Shown: positions 51,263 through 59,703 of the stretch, one piece after another
Numbering within the stretch: position 1 is the first letter of the stretch
How the letters are laid out: each line of letters begins with the position of its first letter
Assembly (NCBI RefSeq): GCF_016908565.1
Contig: NZ_JAFBED010000001.1
Coordinates: forward strand, 186,001 to 250,000
DNA: 64,000 nt
Reading direction: 5' to 3'
Source: Sutcliffiella tianshenii
Lineage (GTDB): Bacteria > Bacillota > Bacilli > Bacillales > Bacillaceae_I
Made by a program: the position numbers and the translations under genes
The notes under the pieces: generated by a model
What the model saw: the letters and a program-made list of their open reading frames with translations, nothing else
Databases searched by the model: none
Told to the model about the DNA's origin: nothing

Positions 51263-51943
51263 TTAACTTCGAACAAGCGTGAGTGAGGAGATTTCTTTTG
51301 CCCCTGCATCCTTCAGACGTTTGGATGCCATCCGGATGGTTGTTCCGGTGGTATAGATATCGTCGATGAGCACAATATCTTTATTTTCAATGGCTTCTGG
51401 CAGTGCAACGTAAAAGTGATTCTCTCCTGACATGCGATCTAATCGTCCCTTCTTTGACTGCTTTCCCGCTTCGCTCTTGGTCAACGCCTCCACAATTTCG
51501 ACATCCAGCTGCTGAGCCAAAAACAAGGATTGATTGAACCCCCGCTCATATAAACGCTCTTCACTCAGCGGGATCGGTACAACAAGCAGATCCTGAAAAT
51601 GTGTCTTGTAGATCTTTTTCAACTCATCCTTAAAAAGTTTCGCAAGCACAGCATCACCCCGAAACTTGTATAGTGCCAGCACTTCCTTCATAAAAGAATT
51701 ATAGTGATAAACAGACCTGTTGTACTTCAATACCCCTTTATATTTTGTGTTCTCCCATCTCTTGCAGTCCGGACACACACCATCCTTCCATTCCCGAACA
51801 CACCAATCGCACAGCGCTCCCCCGATCTTTTCGAACCTAGCATCACACTCAGTACAAATCAGCTTTTCCTTTCCCAACCCTAGAAATTCGGTCCATCCAA
51901 AATGCGCAGCGATCGACTCCTGACATATGAGGCATTTACTCAT
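51263..51943 (-). CDS. comFC: Late competence protein ComFC (phosphoribosyltransferase family)
   Basis: A DNA-uptake protein with an N-terminal zinc-finger part (CLICQ, CTECD, CDWC, CPDC motifs in residues 4-65) and a C-terminal phosphoribosyltransferase domain with the PRPP motif VLIDDIYTTGTT (about 190-201). The length of 226 is usual. Its start overlaps the end of comFA by 8 nt. No comFB lies between comFA and comFC, unlike B. subtilis. Confidence 0.92.
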   Translation of the reverse strand: MSKCLICQESIAAHFGWTEFLGLGKEKLICTECDARFEKIGGALCDWCVREWKDGVCPDCKRWENTKYKGVLKYNRSVYHYNSFMKEVLALYKFRGDAVLAKLFKDELKKIYKTHFQDLLVVPIPLSEERLYERGFNQSLFLAQQLDVEIVEALTKSEAGKQSKKGRLDRMSGENHFYVALPEAIENKDIVLIDDIYTTGTTIRMASKRLKDAGAKEISSLTLVRS

Positions 51944-53357
51944 GCAGGAACCCTCCCTGCTTTGCCCGGTAATTCATCCTTCTTATGTGGTCTCTTGCCC
52001 GAATCATTTCGCCTGTTTTGCCATAGTGGAAGAAGCGCACATCACCTGAAGCGAACTTGGCATTCCGTCCCGCCCTTCCCGCTATCTGCACCAAAGCACT
52101 TTCCGTAAAAATGTCATCCTCCGCTCCAAGCACCCCCACCTGCACATTCGGCACGGTCACCCCGCGCTCGAGAATGGTCGTCGTCACCAGGATTTTTACT
52201 TTACCTTCCCTAAAACGCGCCACTTTCTCCTTTCGTTCTTTATCCTTGGAATGCACGCCAGCAACCTTATCCCCATAGCTTTGCTGCAAAATCCCCACAA
52301 CCTTTTCCAAGAGTTCAATGTCAGGCACAAAAAGAAAGATAGGTTTTCCACCTTTAAAATGTTCTTCTAGCCACAGTTTTACATTGATCGGGATTCTACC
52401 TTTTCCAAGCTTTACGCGCCATTTCCCGCACCACTTAAAACTTGGCACTGGTAGAGGCTTGCCATGATACCTTGCCGGAATGACCACACTGTCCAGCTTT
52501 TTCAGTCTCACCTCACGCTGCATTTCCATTGAAGGAGTGGCAGAAAGGTAAACAATCGCCCCATCCTCCGTCCTTGCTTCATTCGCAGCATACTGCAGCA
52601 TCGGTTCCATCGAGTAAGGAAAAGCGTCCACCTCATCAATGATGATCGTGTCGAACGCCCGGTAGTAGCGGAGGAGTTGATGCGTAGTCGCAATCGTGAG
52701 CACGGCATTTTTCATTCGGTCCTCGCTGCCGCCGTAAAGCACCGCGATATCCGTTTCCGGGAAAACCTGCTGAAGGCGTGGTGCCAGTTCCAGCGCGACG
52801 TCGGTACGTGGAGTGGCGATGCAAACCCTTTGTCCTTTCACGAGAGCAGCCTCGATTCCTTTGAAAAGGACCTCTGTTTTTCCAGCTCCGCAAACTGCCC
52901 ATACAAGTAGAGAGGTCCTGTTATGCACGGCCTGCACAACCTGGTCGGAGGCAAGCTGTTGTCCTTTTGACAAGGTGCCGTCCCACTGAAGCCGGTGATT
53001 TGTGGCATTTCTCAGGTTAGGACCATTCCAATTGATCAAAGGCGTACATTCACTCACCCGTCCCATCTGAATGCACTTCCTGCAATACACGCACTCCTTC
53101 TTGCACCTGGCACAATGAAAGCTCGCGAACAGCTCACGGTCCTTGTTGCCACAGCGGTTGCAGATGTAGTCTTTAACACCGTGGTGGAAATGTAGATAGC
53201 CGTTTTGATGTTGATGTTTAATCAGGTCGTTTGTAAAGGGAAGCTCTTCTGGGAGGAGGCGTTTGCCGGTGAGGAATTGGTGGAGGTCTTTTGAAAAGGG
53301 GTATTCAGGATTGGGTGACGGTTGATCAGTGAAGTTTTTCATTAGAATTCGCATCAT
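51936..53357 (-). CDS. comFA: ComFA DNA-uptake helicase-like ATPase
   Basis: A membrane-associated DEAD-box-like ATPase that pulls transforming DNA inside. The 473-residue protein has a four-cysteine zinc finger (CNRC...CARC...CVYC near residues 66-92), Walker A WAVCGAGKTE (about 155-164), a DEVD Walker B (about 243), an STSAT-type motif seen as LSATPS, and a motif VI QIAGRAGRN. The ATG overlaps the NERD gene's stop (ATGA), so it is translationally coupled. Confidence 0.95.
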   Translation of the reverse strand: MMRILMKNFTDQPSPNPEYPFSKDLHQFLTGKRLLPEELPFTNDLIKHQHQNGYLHFHHGVKDYICNRCGNKDRELFASFHCARCKKECVYCRKCIQMGRVSECTPLINWNGPNLRNATNHRLQWDGTLSKGQQLASDQVVQAVHNRTSLLVWAVCGAGKTEVLFKGIEAALVKGQRVCIATPRTDVALELAPRLQQVFPETDIAVLYGGSEDRMKNAVLTIATTHQLLRYYRAFDTIIIDEVDAFPYSMEPMLQYAANEARTEDGAIVYLSATPSMEMQREVRLKKLDSVVIPARYHGKPLPVPSFKWCGKWRVKLGKGRIPINVKLWLEEHFKGGKPIFLFVPDIELLEKVVGILQQSYGDKVAGVHSKDKERKEKVARFREGKVKILVTTTILERGVTVPNVQVGVLGAEDDIFTESALVQIAGRAGRNAKFASGDVRFFHYGKTGEMIRARDHIRRMNYRAKQGGFLHE

Positions 53358-54325
53358 GGTTGGTTAATCCCATCGAGGAGATAAACGCTACCTTTACCCT
53401 GTCCCTCACTCTGAAGTTTCATAGGGCGAAAAATGTACCCAACTGCCGATCTCGAAGGCAGACACAGAAATTCTCTTGCCTGGCTATTGGTGATGGATTT
53501 ACCTATCAAAAGACTATAGTCCATCAGCGCATCTAAATGTGCGGTTTTTGAACAACACCCGCAGGATTCGCAAAACCATCCTGACTTCAGCTTTACCATT
53601 GGAGCGTGTGTACATTGCGGACAAATTACACCTTTTACAAGCTGATCAGCATTCACTCCAAAAAAGTTGAAAAAATCAAAGCTGTCTGGGACATGCTTCT
53701 TGATAAGTGTCCGGGCAATTTTCCGAAGCTCTTTTTCATTTAAAATAGGGTTTTGGAAATTTTCATTAAAGGTTTTGATTTTGTTTGGGAGATTGGTCAG
53801 GAAGGTGACTTTTTTCATAAGTGCTGGGGTGACCCCAATGAGGGTTGAATTTTTATTCGTTAGGACAACTTGTCCTGCAATTGGGATGTGTTTGCCAAAA
53901 TGTTGCTCCATCCACTTGCCTAATTGTAATTTTTGCCGCTCCACTTGCGAAATTGGATCTCCGAAGGTTTCATATCCATTCTGGGACTTTCTTTTCAGCT
54001 GATGGCTAATCTCATCAAATTCGAGCTCGCCAGAAATATTCTTTGAGTCGAGAATTACTCCATGTGTTGAGGAAAGCAACAAGGTATCCATCTGAAAAAA
54101 CCTATTCTTATGGTCTTCGAGGCGAAGACCATGGAAAATCAAATAATTTTCATGGGGGAGAAAGGTTAAATAGTAGTCTAGTGCTCGTTCTCCGCGGTAC
54201 CCTGCCTGAAGTCTTCCTAATTCCCCTTCAATTTGTGAATAACTCAGATGATTGGGCCTAGTCCTTCTCGCCCCTGCTTCAACGGTGAGCAATCTTACTG
54301 ACTTTTCACGTGCTTTTTTGATCAT
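53354..54325 (-). CDS. NERD-domain protein heading the comF operon
   Basis: A 323-residue protein. The NERD (nuclease-related) domain spans about 35-160. It has GERALDYYLTFLPHENYLIFHGLRL, the acidic MDTLLLS, DSKNISGELEF with the PD-(D/E)xK-like D-x-K pattern, and DPISQVERQKLQLGKWM. A C-terminal part contains a zinc ribbon (CPQC ... CESCGCC, about 236-260) and a possible helix-turn-helix near the end. It overlaps comFA by 4 nt and is first in the operon after a sigma-A-like promoter. Its role in DNA uptake or processing is an inference from context. Confidence 0.82.
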   Translation of the reverse strand: MIKKAREKSVRLLTVEAGARRTRPNHLSYSQIEGELGRLQAGYRGERALDYYLTFLPHENYLIFHGLRLEDHKNRFFQMDTLLLSSTHGVILDSKNISGELEFDEISHQLKRKSQNGYETFGDPISQVERQKLQLGKWMEQHFGKHIPIAGQVVLTNKNSTLIGVTPALMKKVTFLTNLPNKIKTFNENFQNPILNEKELRKIARTLIKKHVPDSFDFFNFFGVNADQLVKGVICPQCTHAPMVKLKSGWFCESCGCCSKTAHLDALMDYSLLIGKSITNSQAREFLCLPSRSAVGYIFRPMKLQSEGQGKGSVYLLDGINQP

Positions 54326-54347
54326 TTCATCACTCCTTTAGGTTATC

Positions 54348-54376
54348 TACATAGGATTCTTCACCGTGATTGTCAA
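54348..54376 (-). promoter_or_regulatory. Sigma-A promoter of the NERD-comFA-comFC operon
   Basis: On the minus strand TTGACA (complement of 54371-54376) and TATGTA (complement of 54348-54353) are 17 bp apart. Confidence 0.7.
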
Positions 54377-54390
54377 ATCCTGCTTTAATT

Positions 54391-54402
54391 AAATGTCATT
54401 TT
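54391..54402. promoter_or_regulatory. Possible ComK AT-box upstream of the comF operon
   Basis: AAATGTCATTTT (plus strand) approximates half of a ComK site, AAAA-N5-TTTT with one mismatch, 15 bp upstream of the -35 box. I did not find a clear second box at the usual spacing. Confidence 0.3.
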
Positions 54403-54428
54403 CACTGCATTTCTTGCCGAAAAATTGC

Positions 54429-54540
54429 TTATGCACAATAATTTCGATTTACGCTCAATTTTAGAGTGGTTATGCACAAAAAATGCAATTTACGCTCAAA
54501 AACTACCCGCTTTCGGTGAAAAATTAAATTTTATGCACAA
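54429..54540. repeat. Short 41-bp intergenic tandem repeat
   Basis: TTATGCACAA occurs at 54429, 54470 and 54531, and ATTTACGCTCAA at 54447 and 54488. Two units are 41 bp apart and the third is incomplete and further away. No gene is supported in 54403-54680. Confidence 0.7.
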
Positions 54541-54611
54541 TCCGCACCTTTCGCCACTAACCAACAAATTCCGCGCGCGGTCATACTCTCCCCCCGCCTG
54601 TATGTATTCAA

Positions 54612-54647
54612 AAAACAAAAAACACCACACTCCCAAAGTGTGGTGTC
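54612..54647 (-). terminator. Terminator of degV
   Basis: ACACCACAC and GTGTGGTGT form a perfect 9-bp stem, followed on the minus strand by TTTTTTG and a second T-tract. Confidence 0.85.
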
Positions 54648-54681
54648 CCCCATCAAAACCCGCCATACAACACAAAAACAT

Positions 54682-55524
54682 CTACCTCTTATACCACCCA
54701 AGCCCCAACGCACCCTCACCCAGATGCGTACCGATAACCGGGCCAAAATAACTCACAAAAAACTCCACGTGCGGGTATTTCAATGCAAGCTCCTTCATCA
54801 TCTCTTCCGCTTCCGCTTCACGATTGGCATGAATCACCGACGCCCGCATCGGGACTCCCAAGGATGCATCTTCATCTAAAAGATCATACATCCGCTTGAC
54901 CGCTTTTTTACGGGTACGAATCTTCTCAAAAGGAACGATTTTCGTATCCACGAAATGCAAAAGTGGCTTCACTTGCAATAAGCTCCCGACAAGCGCCTGG
55001 GCACTGCTCAAACGGCCGCCGCGTTGCAGATGGGAAAGATCGTCCACCATAAAATAAGCGCGATCCGACTCTTTCATCTCATTCAACCGAGTCATAATCT
55101 CTTCCGGACCCTTTCCTTCCGCAGCCATTTCAGCAGCTTCCAAGGCGTAGAACCCCTGGATCATGCAGCTGATTTCTGTGTCGAAAGCGTGCACTTCGAT
55201 ATTGTCCACCATGTCCCCTGCAGCAACCGCGCCCTGGAACGTTCCGCTGATGCCGCTCGATAAGTGGATGCTCACCACCGCGTCATAATTAGCGGAAAGC
55301 TTCTCATAAAGCTTCACAAATTCACCGATCGCCGGCTGGGAGGTGGAAGGAAGCTCCTTCTTATTCCTTACTTCATCGTAAAACTGGTCGACCTTGATTT
55401 CGACTTCCTCCTGGTAGGATTCGTTGCCGAATATCACATTAAGAGGAATCATATGTATGTGATGCTTTGCGCGTATTTCCGCTGGGATATAGGCTGTACT
55501 ATCCGTAACTATAGCCGTTTTCAT
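54682..55524 (-). CDS. degV: DegV family fatty-acid-binding protein
   Basis: A 280-residue DegV protein. The family binds fatty acids and in Firmicutes FakB proteins present them to FakA for phosphorylation. The N-terminus TAIVTDSTAYIPAE with DST, SIHLSSGISGTFQGA and a C-terminal EGALGLGWY identify it. It lies next to degU as in B. subtilis, where it is named for its position. No fakA is nearby in this window. Confidence 0.93.
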   Translation of the reverse strand: MKTAIVTDSTAYIPAEIRAKHHIHMIPLNVIFGNESYQEEVEIKVDQFYDEVRNKKELPSTSQPAIGEFVKLYEKLSANYDAVVSIHLSSGISGTFQGAVAAGDMVDNIEVHAFDTEISCMIQGFYALEAAEMAAEGKGPEEIMTRLNEMKESDRAYFMVDDLSHLQRGGRLSSAQALVGSLLQVKPLLHFVDTKIVPFEKIRTRKKAVKRMYDLLDEDASLGVPMRASVIHANREAEAEEMMKELALKYPHVEFFVSYFGPVIGTHLGEGALGLGWYKR

Positions 55525-55671
55525 AATAAGTAACCTTCCTTAATCCATATTTCTTATAGGATGTTTTCGCATACAGTGTTGCTTTTGACGTATTCAACAT
55601 AAGCAACAAACTTTACGAAAAGAGCCTTCTTATATATAGATTGTACATGAAACCCCCATAAGTTTCATCCA

Positions 55672-55710
55672 AAAAAAGAAAAGCCTTGGAGCTTCTTACT
55701 CTCCAAGACT
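55672..55710 (-). terminator. Terminator of degS-degU
   Basis: CTTGGAG and CTCCAAG form a stem around a 9-nt loop, followed on the minus strand by GCTTTTCTTTTTTT. It begins at the degU stop. Confidence 0.8.
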
Positions 55711-56410
55711 AACGGACCTCTACCCAACCGTTTTTGATTGCTACTACTACGGCTTGTGTGCGGTCATTTACATTCATTTTTTGAAGGATGTTGCTGACAT
55801 GGTTCTTCACTGTTTTTTCACTGATGAACAATGCTTCCCCAATCGCCTTGTTGCTTTTACCGTCTGCCAAAAGCTGAAGCACTTCGCATTCGCGGCGTGT
55901 CAAGAGGTGCAATGGACGTCTGATTTCGACTTGCTTATACGCAAGTGTTGCAGCACCACCGCCGTTGGATCCGCCGTTTTCGGATAGGCGTCGATATTCC
56001 CTTACCAGATTATGCGTCACCTTTGGATGCAGGTATGACCCGCCATCAGCGACAACCTTCACAGCGTCGACCAATGCATCTGCATCCATTTCCTTTAACA
56101 GATAGCCGCGTGCTCCTGTTTGCAGGGCGTGTGTCACATAGTTTTCATCATCATGGATGGAAAGGACGATGACCTTTGCTTCCGGGTTTGCCTCAACCAA
56201 TTGCTTGGTCGCGTCGACACCGTTCATCTTCGGCATGTTGATATCCATGATGATGACATCCGGATTATGCTTTTCCATCAGGTCCAACGCTTCGATTCCA
56301 TCGTCACCCTCTGCCACTACATGAAAGTTGGCTTCAAAATCCAGAATGCGTTTTACTCCTTCGCGGAAAAGCTGATGATCATCAATAATTACGATTTTTG
56401 TTGTATCCAT
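55709..56410 (-). CDS. degU: Two-component response regulator DegU
   Basis: A global regulator of exoprotease production, motility, competence and biofilm formation. The 233-residue protein has a receiver domain with phospho-acceptor Asp56 ([13 protein letters not shown]), conserved acidic pair DD at 10-11, and Lys in LLKEMD, plus a LuxR-type helix-turn-helix (about 168-230). It is the second gene of the degS-degU operon, 26 nt after degS. Targets plausible here include the Vpr-like protease, the flagellar genes and comF. Confidence 0.96.
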   Translation of the reverse strand: MDTTKIVIIDDHQLFREGVKRILDFEANFHVVAEGDDGIEALDLMEKHNPDVIIMDINMPKMNGVDATKQLVEANPEAKVIVLSIHDDENYVTHALQTGARGYLLKEMDADALVDAVKVVADGGSYLHPKVTHNLVREYRRLSENGGSNGGGAATLAYKQVEIRRPLHLLTRRECEVLQLLADGKSNKAIGEALFISEKTVKNHVSNILQKMNVNDRTQAVVVAIKNGWVEVR

Positions 56411-56436
56411 TCTCTCTCATCCTCCCAAATCTTTCA

Positions 56437-57579
56437 TTAGCTTAATGGAATCTGGATAAATACCGTGGTTCCCGATCCCGGCTTCGACTGTATCTTCAGT
56501 TCGCCGCTGATCAGTTCCACCCGTTCCCTCATTCCGAGTAAGCCAAACGACTTTTCTTTTTTTTCTGTCGTATCGAACCCTACTCCGTCATCCTTGACGA
56601 TAACTGTAATAAGAGTGGGTTTTAATTCGAGTTTTACATGGATATGATTTGCTTGTGCATGCTTGATTGCATTTTGCAACGATTCCTGTACTAAACGGAA
56701 TACTGCCACCTCTAGATTTGCCGATAGTCTTGATTCGGAACCCATGTGCATGAATTCCACCCTTGGCTGACCGTTATGATATTCCTCTGTTGTCGAAATG
56801 TATTTCTTTAAGGTTGGGATCAAGCCAAGATCATCCAGCGCCATCGGGCGAAGATCGTATATGATTCGCCTCACCTCATAAAGTGCGGAACGGACCATCA
56901 CCTTCAAGGAGCGGATCTCGCTTAACGCTTCCGATGCCCCGCGTTCACGGAAGGTCCGGTCGATGAGATCTGACCGCATCATGACGTTGGCAAGCATCTG
57001 GGCCGGCCCATCATGGATTTCCCTTGATAGCCTCCGACGCTCTTCCTCTTGTGCTTCCATAATTTTAAAACCAAACTCACGCTTCTCAGATGCATCTGCT
57101 ATCATCTGGCCTACCTGCTGCAGATCACTTGTTACATAATTCAGCACAACGGACACTTGACTGACTAGGCGATCAGCTTTCGTGATCGTCTCTTCGAGGT
57201 TGACCAGCCTGCGTTCAATCTCGTTTCTCCGATTGCGCAGCTGCACTTCCAATTGTGATGTTGTATGCAGCTCCAGCTGTAATTCATGCGCATGGTCATA
57301 GGCATGCCTGATTTGTTCTTCTGTAAATTTTTTGAATTGCCTGCTCACTTCTGATAATCGGTTTCTTGCCATGCGAACCTGCATCTCAAGTTTATCCTGC
57401 TTATGGATCAACTGTGCAACTTCAAGCTTTACCGAATTTAATTCCTTGGCCAGTGTCTCGAATTCTTTTCTTGAATTTTCCCCTATTTCGAAAATTTCAT
57501 CTTTACTCACTTCGACCGTTTTTACCATTTGATCAATAATCATGTCTAATTGTTTAGAGTTTATAACTTTCCGAGACAT
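56437..57579 (-). CDS. degS: Two-component sensor histidine kinase DegS
   Basis: A cytoplasmic sensor kinase of 380 residues. A long N-terminal coiled-coil sensor domain (about 10-180) is followed by the HisKA_3 motif RRRLSREIHDGPAQMLANV with the phosphorylated histidine near 189, and an HATPase_c domain (about 285-380) with the N-box VQESLQNAIKHAQA and DDGVGF. No membrane segment is present, as known for DegS. GAGGATG precedes the ATG. It is divergent from yvyE. Confidence 0.96.
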   Translation of the reverse strand: MSRKVINSKQLDMIIDQMVKTVEVSKDEIFEIGENSRKEFETLAKELNSVKLEVAQLIHKQDKLEMQVRMARNRLSEVSRQFKKFTEEQIRHAYDHAHELQLELHTTSQLEVQLRNRRNEIERRLVNLEETITKADRLVSQVSVVLNYVTSDLQQVGQMIADASEKREFGFKIMEAQEEERRRLSREIHDGPAQMLANVMMRSDLIDRTFRERGASEALSEIRSLKVMVRSALYEVRRIIYDLRPMALDDLGLIPTLKKYISTTEEYHNGQPRVEFMHMGSESRLSANLEVAVFRLVQESLQNAIKHAQANHIHVKLELKPTLITVIVKDDGVGFDTTEKKEKSFGLLGMRERVELISGELKIQSKPGSGTTVFIQIPLS

Positions 57580-57841
57580 AGGACATCCTCCAAAAGACCC
57601 TGTATTCTTAAAAGAATATCAGTATTACTTCTTATTCTATATAGTACATTATACCCAATAGACCAAAAGACACTACACGGTATACTATTCTTAATATTTT
57701 TGCACTTTGTGGGGGTAATGTCGAAAATTGTCCATTACTAATTATATCGGACAAAAGTTTTACTTGTATAACAATATTATTACAATTCAATTAAACAATG
57801 GTTATATTGTCGATTATAAGGGATTTGGAACTATATTTCAT

Positions 57842-57870
57842 TTGATGTCATCTCCTTATAGACTTATAAT
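57842..57870 (+). promoter_or_regulatory. Sigma-A promoter of yvyE-tagV
   Basis: TTGATG at 57842-57847 and a perfect TATAAT at 57865-57870 are separated by 17 bp, 66 bp upstream of the yvyE start. Confidence 0.75.
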
Positions 57871-57935
57871 GAGTAAGGTATGGCTTTGTTAAAAGTTATA
57901 CCCATTGCATTTGTAAGCGAAGGAGAGTTGTCCGA

Positions 57936-58574
57936 TTGCTATCTCAATACTTGACCGTTAAAGGGTACGGAGAGCACGAAATAATCATACAAAAATCAAG
58001 ATTTATCGCCTATTTTAATAGAGCCACGACTGAGAATGAAGCACAAAATTTCATACAAGAAATCAAAAAAAAGCATTGGGATGCAACGCACAATTGTTCC
58101 GCCTACTTGATTGGTGAAAACGACCTTATCCAGAAAGCAAATGATGACGGAGAGCCAAGTGGCACAGCCGGAGTACCCATGCTCGAAGTATTAAAGAAAA
58201 AAGGGCTAAAAGATACGGTAGTAGTAGTTACCCGTTATTTCGGTGGAATTAAACTTGGTGCAGGCGGGTTGATTAGAGCTTATGGAAAGGCTGTTTCTGA
58301 AGGGTTGTCTGAAACGGGGATTGTACAGCTTACACTTACTAGACTAATGCATACAAGTATCGATTATACTTTGTTAGGAAAAGTTGAAAATGAAATTCGA
58401 TCATCAAACTTTTCTATAAAGGATATACAGTATTCAGATTCTGTTCAATTGGATATCTTAGTCGAAGAAGAGCAAGTAGAAGATTACCTAAACTGGATAA
58501 TAGAGCTTACCCAAGGTAAAAATACAACAAAAGAAGGCATATTAATGTATAGAGAGCAACAAGTGGTTATTTAG
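57936..58574 (+). CDS. yvyE: YigZ/IMPACT family protein YvyE
   Basis: A 212-residue member of the IMPACT/YigZ family, with the N-terminal UPF0029 domain (ATHNCSAYLIGE, DDGEPSGTAGVPMLEVL, VVTRYFGGIKLGAGGLIRAY) and a C-terminal DUF1949 ferredoxin-like domain. Its molecular role is not settled. Start is TTG at 57936, with GAAGGAG 8-10 nt upstream. The tagV start lies 19 nt after its stop, so they form a pair. Confidence 0.92.
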   Translation: MLSQYLTVKGYGEHEIIIQKSRFIAYFNRATTENEAQNFIQEIKKKHWDATHNCSAYLIGENDLIQKANDDGEPSGTAGVPMLEVLKKKGLKDTVVVVTRYFGGIKLGAGGLIRAYGKAVSEGLSETGIVQLTLTRLMHTSIDYTLLGKVENEIRSSNFSIKDIQYSDSVQLDILVEEEQVEDYLNWIIELTQGKNTTKEGILMYREQQVVI

Positions 58575-58593
58575 CCTAGAAGGAGATCAAACA

Positions 58594-59577
58594 TTGAACA
58601 ATTCAAGAATTAAACGTAGAAAGAACAAAAATAGAGTCATTAAACGCATTCTTAAGTTCTTATTAATTATATGTATAATTGGATTAAGTTATGGTGGTTA
58701 TGTTATTTTCCAAACGCTGCAAGCAGCGAATGGAGCTTATACTGAGATCGACAGGGGTGGCAAGTCAGACCTGAGGGATAAAGAAATAAAGATAAGCAAA
58801 GATCCGTTCTCCGTGCTTATTATGGGTATTGAAGATTATTCTACTGGGGGGACGAACGGACGAACAGATAGTTTGATTGTTGCAACGATTGATCCAGGGA
58901 AGAAAACGATGAAGATGCTAAGTATACCTCGTGATACTCTTGTTACCGTACCTGAAGAAGGAGAAACCAAGATAAATCACGCACATGTATACGGTGGAAA
59001 GAATCTTACCATAGAAACAGTAGAAGATTTCTTAGAGGTACCTATTGACTACTTTGTTACGGTTAATTTTGAAGGATTTAAAAATATTATTGATATCGTG
59101 GATGGAGTTACAGTTGATGTACCTTTTGACTTTACTGAGACAAGCGATGAAACTAAAAAGAGATTAAGCTTCTATGAAGGAAAAATGAACCTTAACGGGG
59201 AAGAAGCTTTAGCCTATGCTAGAATGAGGAAGCAGGATCCAAGAGGTGACTTTGGCCGTAACGACAGGCAGCGTCAGATTATGGCAGCGTTCATTGATGA
59301 ACTAGTTTCACCTAAGAACATTTTCAAAGTTGATGACATCTCAAAAGAACTGGGTAAAAACGTTGAAACCAATGTACGTGTTTCTGAAGGGATTGGACTT
59401 ACTAAGCAATTTGCTAATTTTGACTCCAAAGACATTAGTACAATAACCTTGGAAGGTGAAGACTCCTATATTGGTGGGGTTTATTACTTTGTCCCCTATG
59501 AGGAAAGCGTCGAAGAAATAAAAGGCGAGATAAGAAATCATTTGCAAATTTCAGCTCCTGAGCAGGACTTGGAATAA
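58594..59577 (+). CDS. tagV: LytR-CpsA-Psr family cell-wall polymer ligase
   Basis: LCP enzymes transfer teichoic acids or capsule from a lipid carrier onto peptidoglycan. The 327-residue protein has a short basic N-terminus, one membrane anchor (about 17-40) and an extracellular LCP domain (about 75-260). The LCP motifs are GRTDSLIVATI with the conserved Arg/Asp, KMLSIPRDT, and AYARMRKQDPRGDFGRNDRQRQI. The position after yvyE matches B. subtilis yvhJ/tagV. Start is TTG with AAGGAG 9 nt upstream. The last segment is rather short compared with some LCP proteins. Confidence 0.9.
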   Translation: MNNSRIKRRKNKNRVIKRILKFLLIICIIGLSYGGYVIFQTLQAANGAYTEIDRGGKSDLRDKEIKISKDPFSVLIMGIEDYSTGGTNGRTDSLIVATIDPGKKTMKMLSIPRDTLVTVPEEGETKINHAHVYGGKNLTIETVEDFLEVPIDYFVTVNFEGFKNIIDIVDGVTVDVPFDFTETSDETKKRLSFYEGKMNLNGEEALAYARMRKQDPRGDFGRNDRQRQIMAAFIDELVSPKNIFKVDDISKELGKNVETNVRVSEGIGLTKQFANFDSKDISTITLEGEDSYIGGVYYFVPYEESVEEIKGEIRNHLQISAPEQDLE

Positions 59578-59617
59578 AAGAAACCCCCTACCGTCATATG
59601 GCGATAGGGGGTTTCTT
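59576..59617. terminator. Terminator after tagV
   Basis: AAGAAACCCCCTA and TAGGGGGTTTCTT form a perfect 13-bp stem around a 13-nt loop, followed by a T-rich run on the plus strand. Confidence 0.9.
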
Positions 59618-59652
59618 ATTCTTATTAACTTCCTTTTTAACATCCAAAATAA

Positions 59653-59701
59653 AAACCGGGTAATTGACCAATATTTTGTGTCAACTACCCGGTTTTTATT
59701 A
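59653..59701 (-). terminator. Terminator of the sugar-phosphate transferase gene
   Basis: AAACCGGGTAGTTGACA and TGGTCAATTACCCGGTTT pair imperfectly on the minus strand, with a T5 tail. Confidence 0.85.
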
Positions 59702-59703
59702 GT

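Noticed and set aside
54425-54751. 108-codon plus-strand ORF
   Set aside because: It spans the 41-bp repeat, the degV terminator and the antisense of degV, with no start signal.
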